A stretch of 15,415 nucleotides of DNA from Bacteriovoracaceae bacterium UBA7695. Its GTDB lineage: Bacteria; Bdellovibrionota; Bacteriovoracia; Bacteriovoracales; Bacteriovoracaceae. The translations under genes and the position numbers were made by a program. Below are positions 14,180 to 15,415 of the stretch, one piece after another. Positions within the stretch are counted from its first letter, which is position 1, and every line of letters begins with the position of its first letter. The stretch lies in assembly GCA_002482685.1 (NCBI GenBank), contig DLGL01000069.1, forward strand, positions 33,140 through 48,554, read 5' to 3'. The notes beneath the pieces are model-generated. The model saw only the letters and a program-made list of their open reading frames with translations. It searched no databases and was not told where the DNA came from.

Positions 14180-15415
14180 ATGAGACTTGAACTATTGACA
14201 TCAGATATTCCTAAGCTCTTTCCATTTTTGGAAACGCTTCTCCAGGATGGAGGAAAAAAACTGTATGCCATTGAAGGTCAGGTTACGACGTCACGTTATG
14301 TAGACGGGCGAAGCGGCTACCACTACCAGGAAGGCGACATTACTGCCTCCCTTGAAGTTGGTGTGTTGTTTGGTGGATCCGGGTTTGTTCTACGTCGTAG
14401 CTTACAAAATGGGACAGAAAGTCTTGAGCGGTATGATCACTTTGATAATCAAGGCGAGTTCACTTTTACTTCAAGTGACAAACAACTTGAAACGTTATTT
14501 GTTAACACTCTTGATATGGACCTGACTTGTCCAATCCTGAACCATCTTTATAATTTTCTTTCCCTTGAGTATGAAAAAGCTTCTGAAGGAAAGGCCTGGT
14601 CAACCACTCAGGTTCACTCAGTGGAGACGTTCCTTCGTCAGGTTTATAAATCAAATATTGTTCGTCTGGCGATTAAAGAAGGCACAAAAGATCCGGCGAT
14701 TGATGTGATCTACAGTAAGATCCTGAAAGCAGAAAATGATCCAGTTCTTACCTGGGAAGAGCGTCAGTTAGTTTTTGAATCCTACCGTGAAAGCCTTGGA
14801 AAAGTTATTTCTACCAAGGTTCGTGCGCATAAACTTTCAATGGCCGCTTTTAAATACAAAATTTTTAAGAAAAATGCGGCGAATTTTAAAAATCGTCTGG
14901 CAACCCGCCCGGTAAGTAATGCTAAAGGTCTTCTGTACCGCTACACCATTGGTAAAGTTTTGTGGTTCTTTCGTACCGTTAAAGACAACCTAGGTTACTC
15001 AGTAGCACTGGCCGTCTATGGCCCATTCACATATTACTTTATTACTATGCCCATGAATCCTCATGCTATGCAGGCCGTGGGACGAGTTCGTGGAACTTAC
15101 CTTGATATTAAGTCTGGTATTTCATCTATCATAGACCGCTCTACCGGATCTGGTGAAATTTCAGCGGCTACAACGACTTCGAATCTTCCAGCTCAGAAAA
15201 TGGAAGTAGTGGCCGACTCCATCTCAACTCAGAACGCAGCCCCAGCAACGGGCAACGCGAATGTTCTGGCCAACGTCATTTATGATTCAACGGCGGCTTT
15301 AGGTCCGGTTCAGGATATATCAGTGAATCTTGGTGAAGGCACCGAGAAGTATAAACCGACTTTCCTCAATATGCTTTTGACAACAGATGTTCCAAAAGTT
15401 GACCGACAAAGCTGG
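14180..15415 (+). CDS. Unrecognised protein with one probable membrane segment (runs off window)
   Basis: An open frame from ATG at 14180 continues in phase to the last base of the window, giving 412 residues without a stop codon. A TAA in frame at 14168-14170 fixes the start; AGGT about 11 nt upstream is a poor ribosome site, so coupling to the preceding gene is plausible. I do not recognise the family. Residues 1-130 look like a mixed strand/helix domain. Residues 140-265 are helical and basic. A hydrophobic stretch at about 271-290 (GYSVALAVYGPF and on) could be one membrane helix, though it contains a Pro and several Tyr. After it the sequence becomes Ala/Thr/Ser/Asn-rich (320-385), like a linker or exported repeat-poor region. 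It starts 13 nt after the ATP-grasp/HEXXH gene and very likely works with it (inference from spacing). Confidence 0.82.
   Translation, partial: MRLELLTSDIPKLFPFLETLLQDGGKKLYAIEGQVTTSRYVDGRSGYHYQEGDITASLEVGVLFGGSGFVLRRSLQNGTESLERYDHFDNQGEFTFTSSDKQLETLFVNTLDMDLTCPILNHLYNFLSLEYEKASEGKAWSTTQVHSVETFLRQVYKSNIVRLAIKEGTKDPAIDVIYSKILKAENDPVLTWEERQLVFESYRESLGKVISTKVRAHKLSMAAFKYKIFKKNAANFKNRLATRPVSNAKGLLYRYTIGKVLWFFRTVKDNLGYSVALAVYGPFTYYFITMPMNPHAMQAVGRVRGTYLDIKSGISSIIDRSTGSGEISAATTTSNLPAQKMEVVADSISTQNAAPATGNANVLANVIYDSTAALGPVQDISVNLGEGTEKYKPTFLNMLLTTDVPKVDRQSW

Overview
The window is a gene-dense stretch of bacterial chromosome of moderate G+C, with no mobile element, CRISPR array or rRNA. The gene content (a secreted trypsin-like protease with a Sec signal peptide, a bacteriophytochrome kinase, tilS-ftsH-folP, an orphan OmpR-type regulator and a very large ATP-grasp protein) fits a free-living Gram-negative bacterium. 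A Bdellovibrionota/Bacteriovorax-like relative is my best guess, but it rests on general resemblance only.

Left block, minus strand (about 7628 down to 76): tilS, ftsH, folP, a bacteriophytochrome histidine kinase, a small VOC-fold protein and a secreted S1 protease, all in the same direction. ftsH and folP are separated by 3 nt and folP and the phytochrome by 11 nt, so these three look co-transcribed. ftsH has a candidate promoter of its own near the end of tilS, and the protease has a weaker one. The longest readings of ftsH, the phytochrome and the protease all begin at TTG. In each case an internal ATG with a Shine-Dalgarno sequence is the better start, and I use it.

Middle: an elongator-type tRNA-Met(CAU) gene on the plus strand is divergent from tilS. 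The two candidate promoters share one palindromic -35 box. A CPA1-type cation/proton antiporter with a C-terminal RCK_C domain (minus strand) ends only 9 nt from the tRNA 3' end.

Right block, plus strand (9400 to the edge): an OmpR/PhoB-type response regulator with no kinase beside it, a 327-nt intergenic region rich in ACATGT palindromes, then a 1254-residue protein. This protein has an N-terminal half that reads as a circularly permuted ATP-grasp ligase, a long helical middle, an HEXXH zincin-like motif near the C-terminus and a six-glutamine tail. It is followed after 13 nt by an unrecognised gene with one probable membrane segment, which runs off the window. The ligase/metallopeptidase-like fusion, its partner and the upstream regulator are the best candidate for an undescribed system. 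The palindrome ACATGT was found by eye only in the two intergenic regions flanking the regulator gene, which suggests (but does not show) that the regulator controls itself and the large gene.
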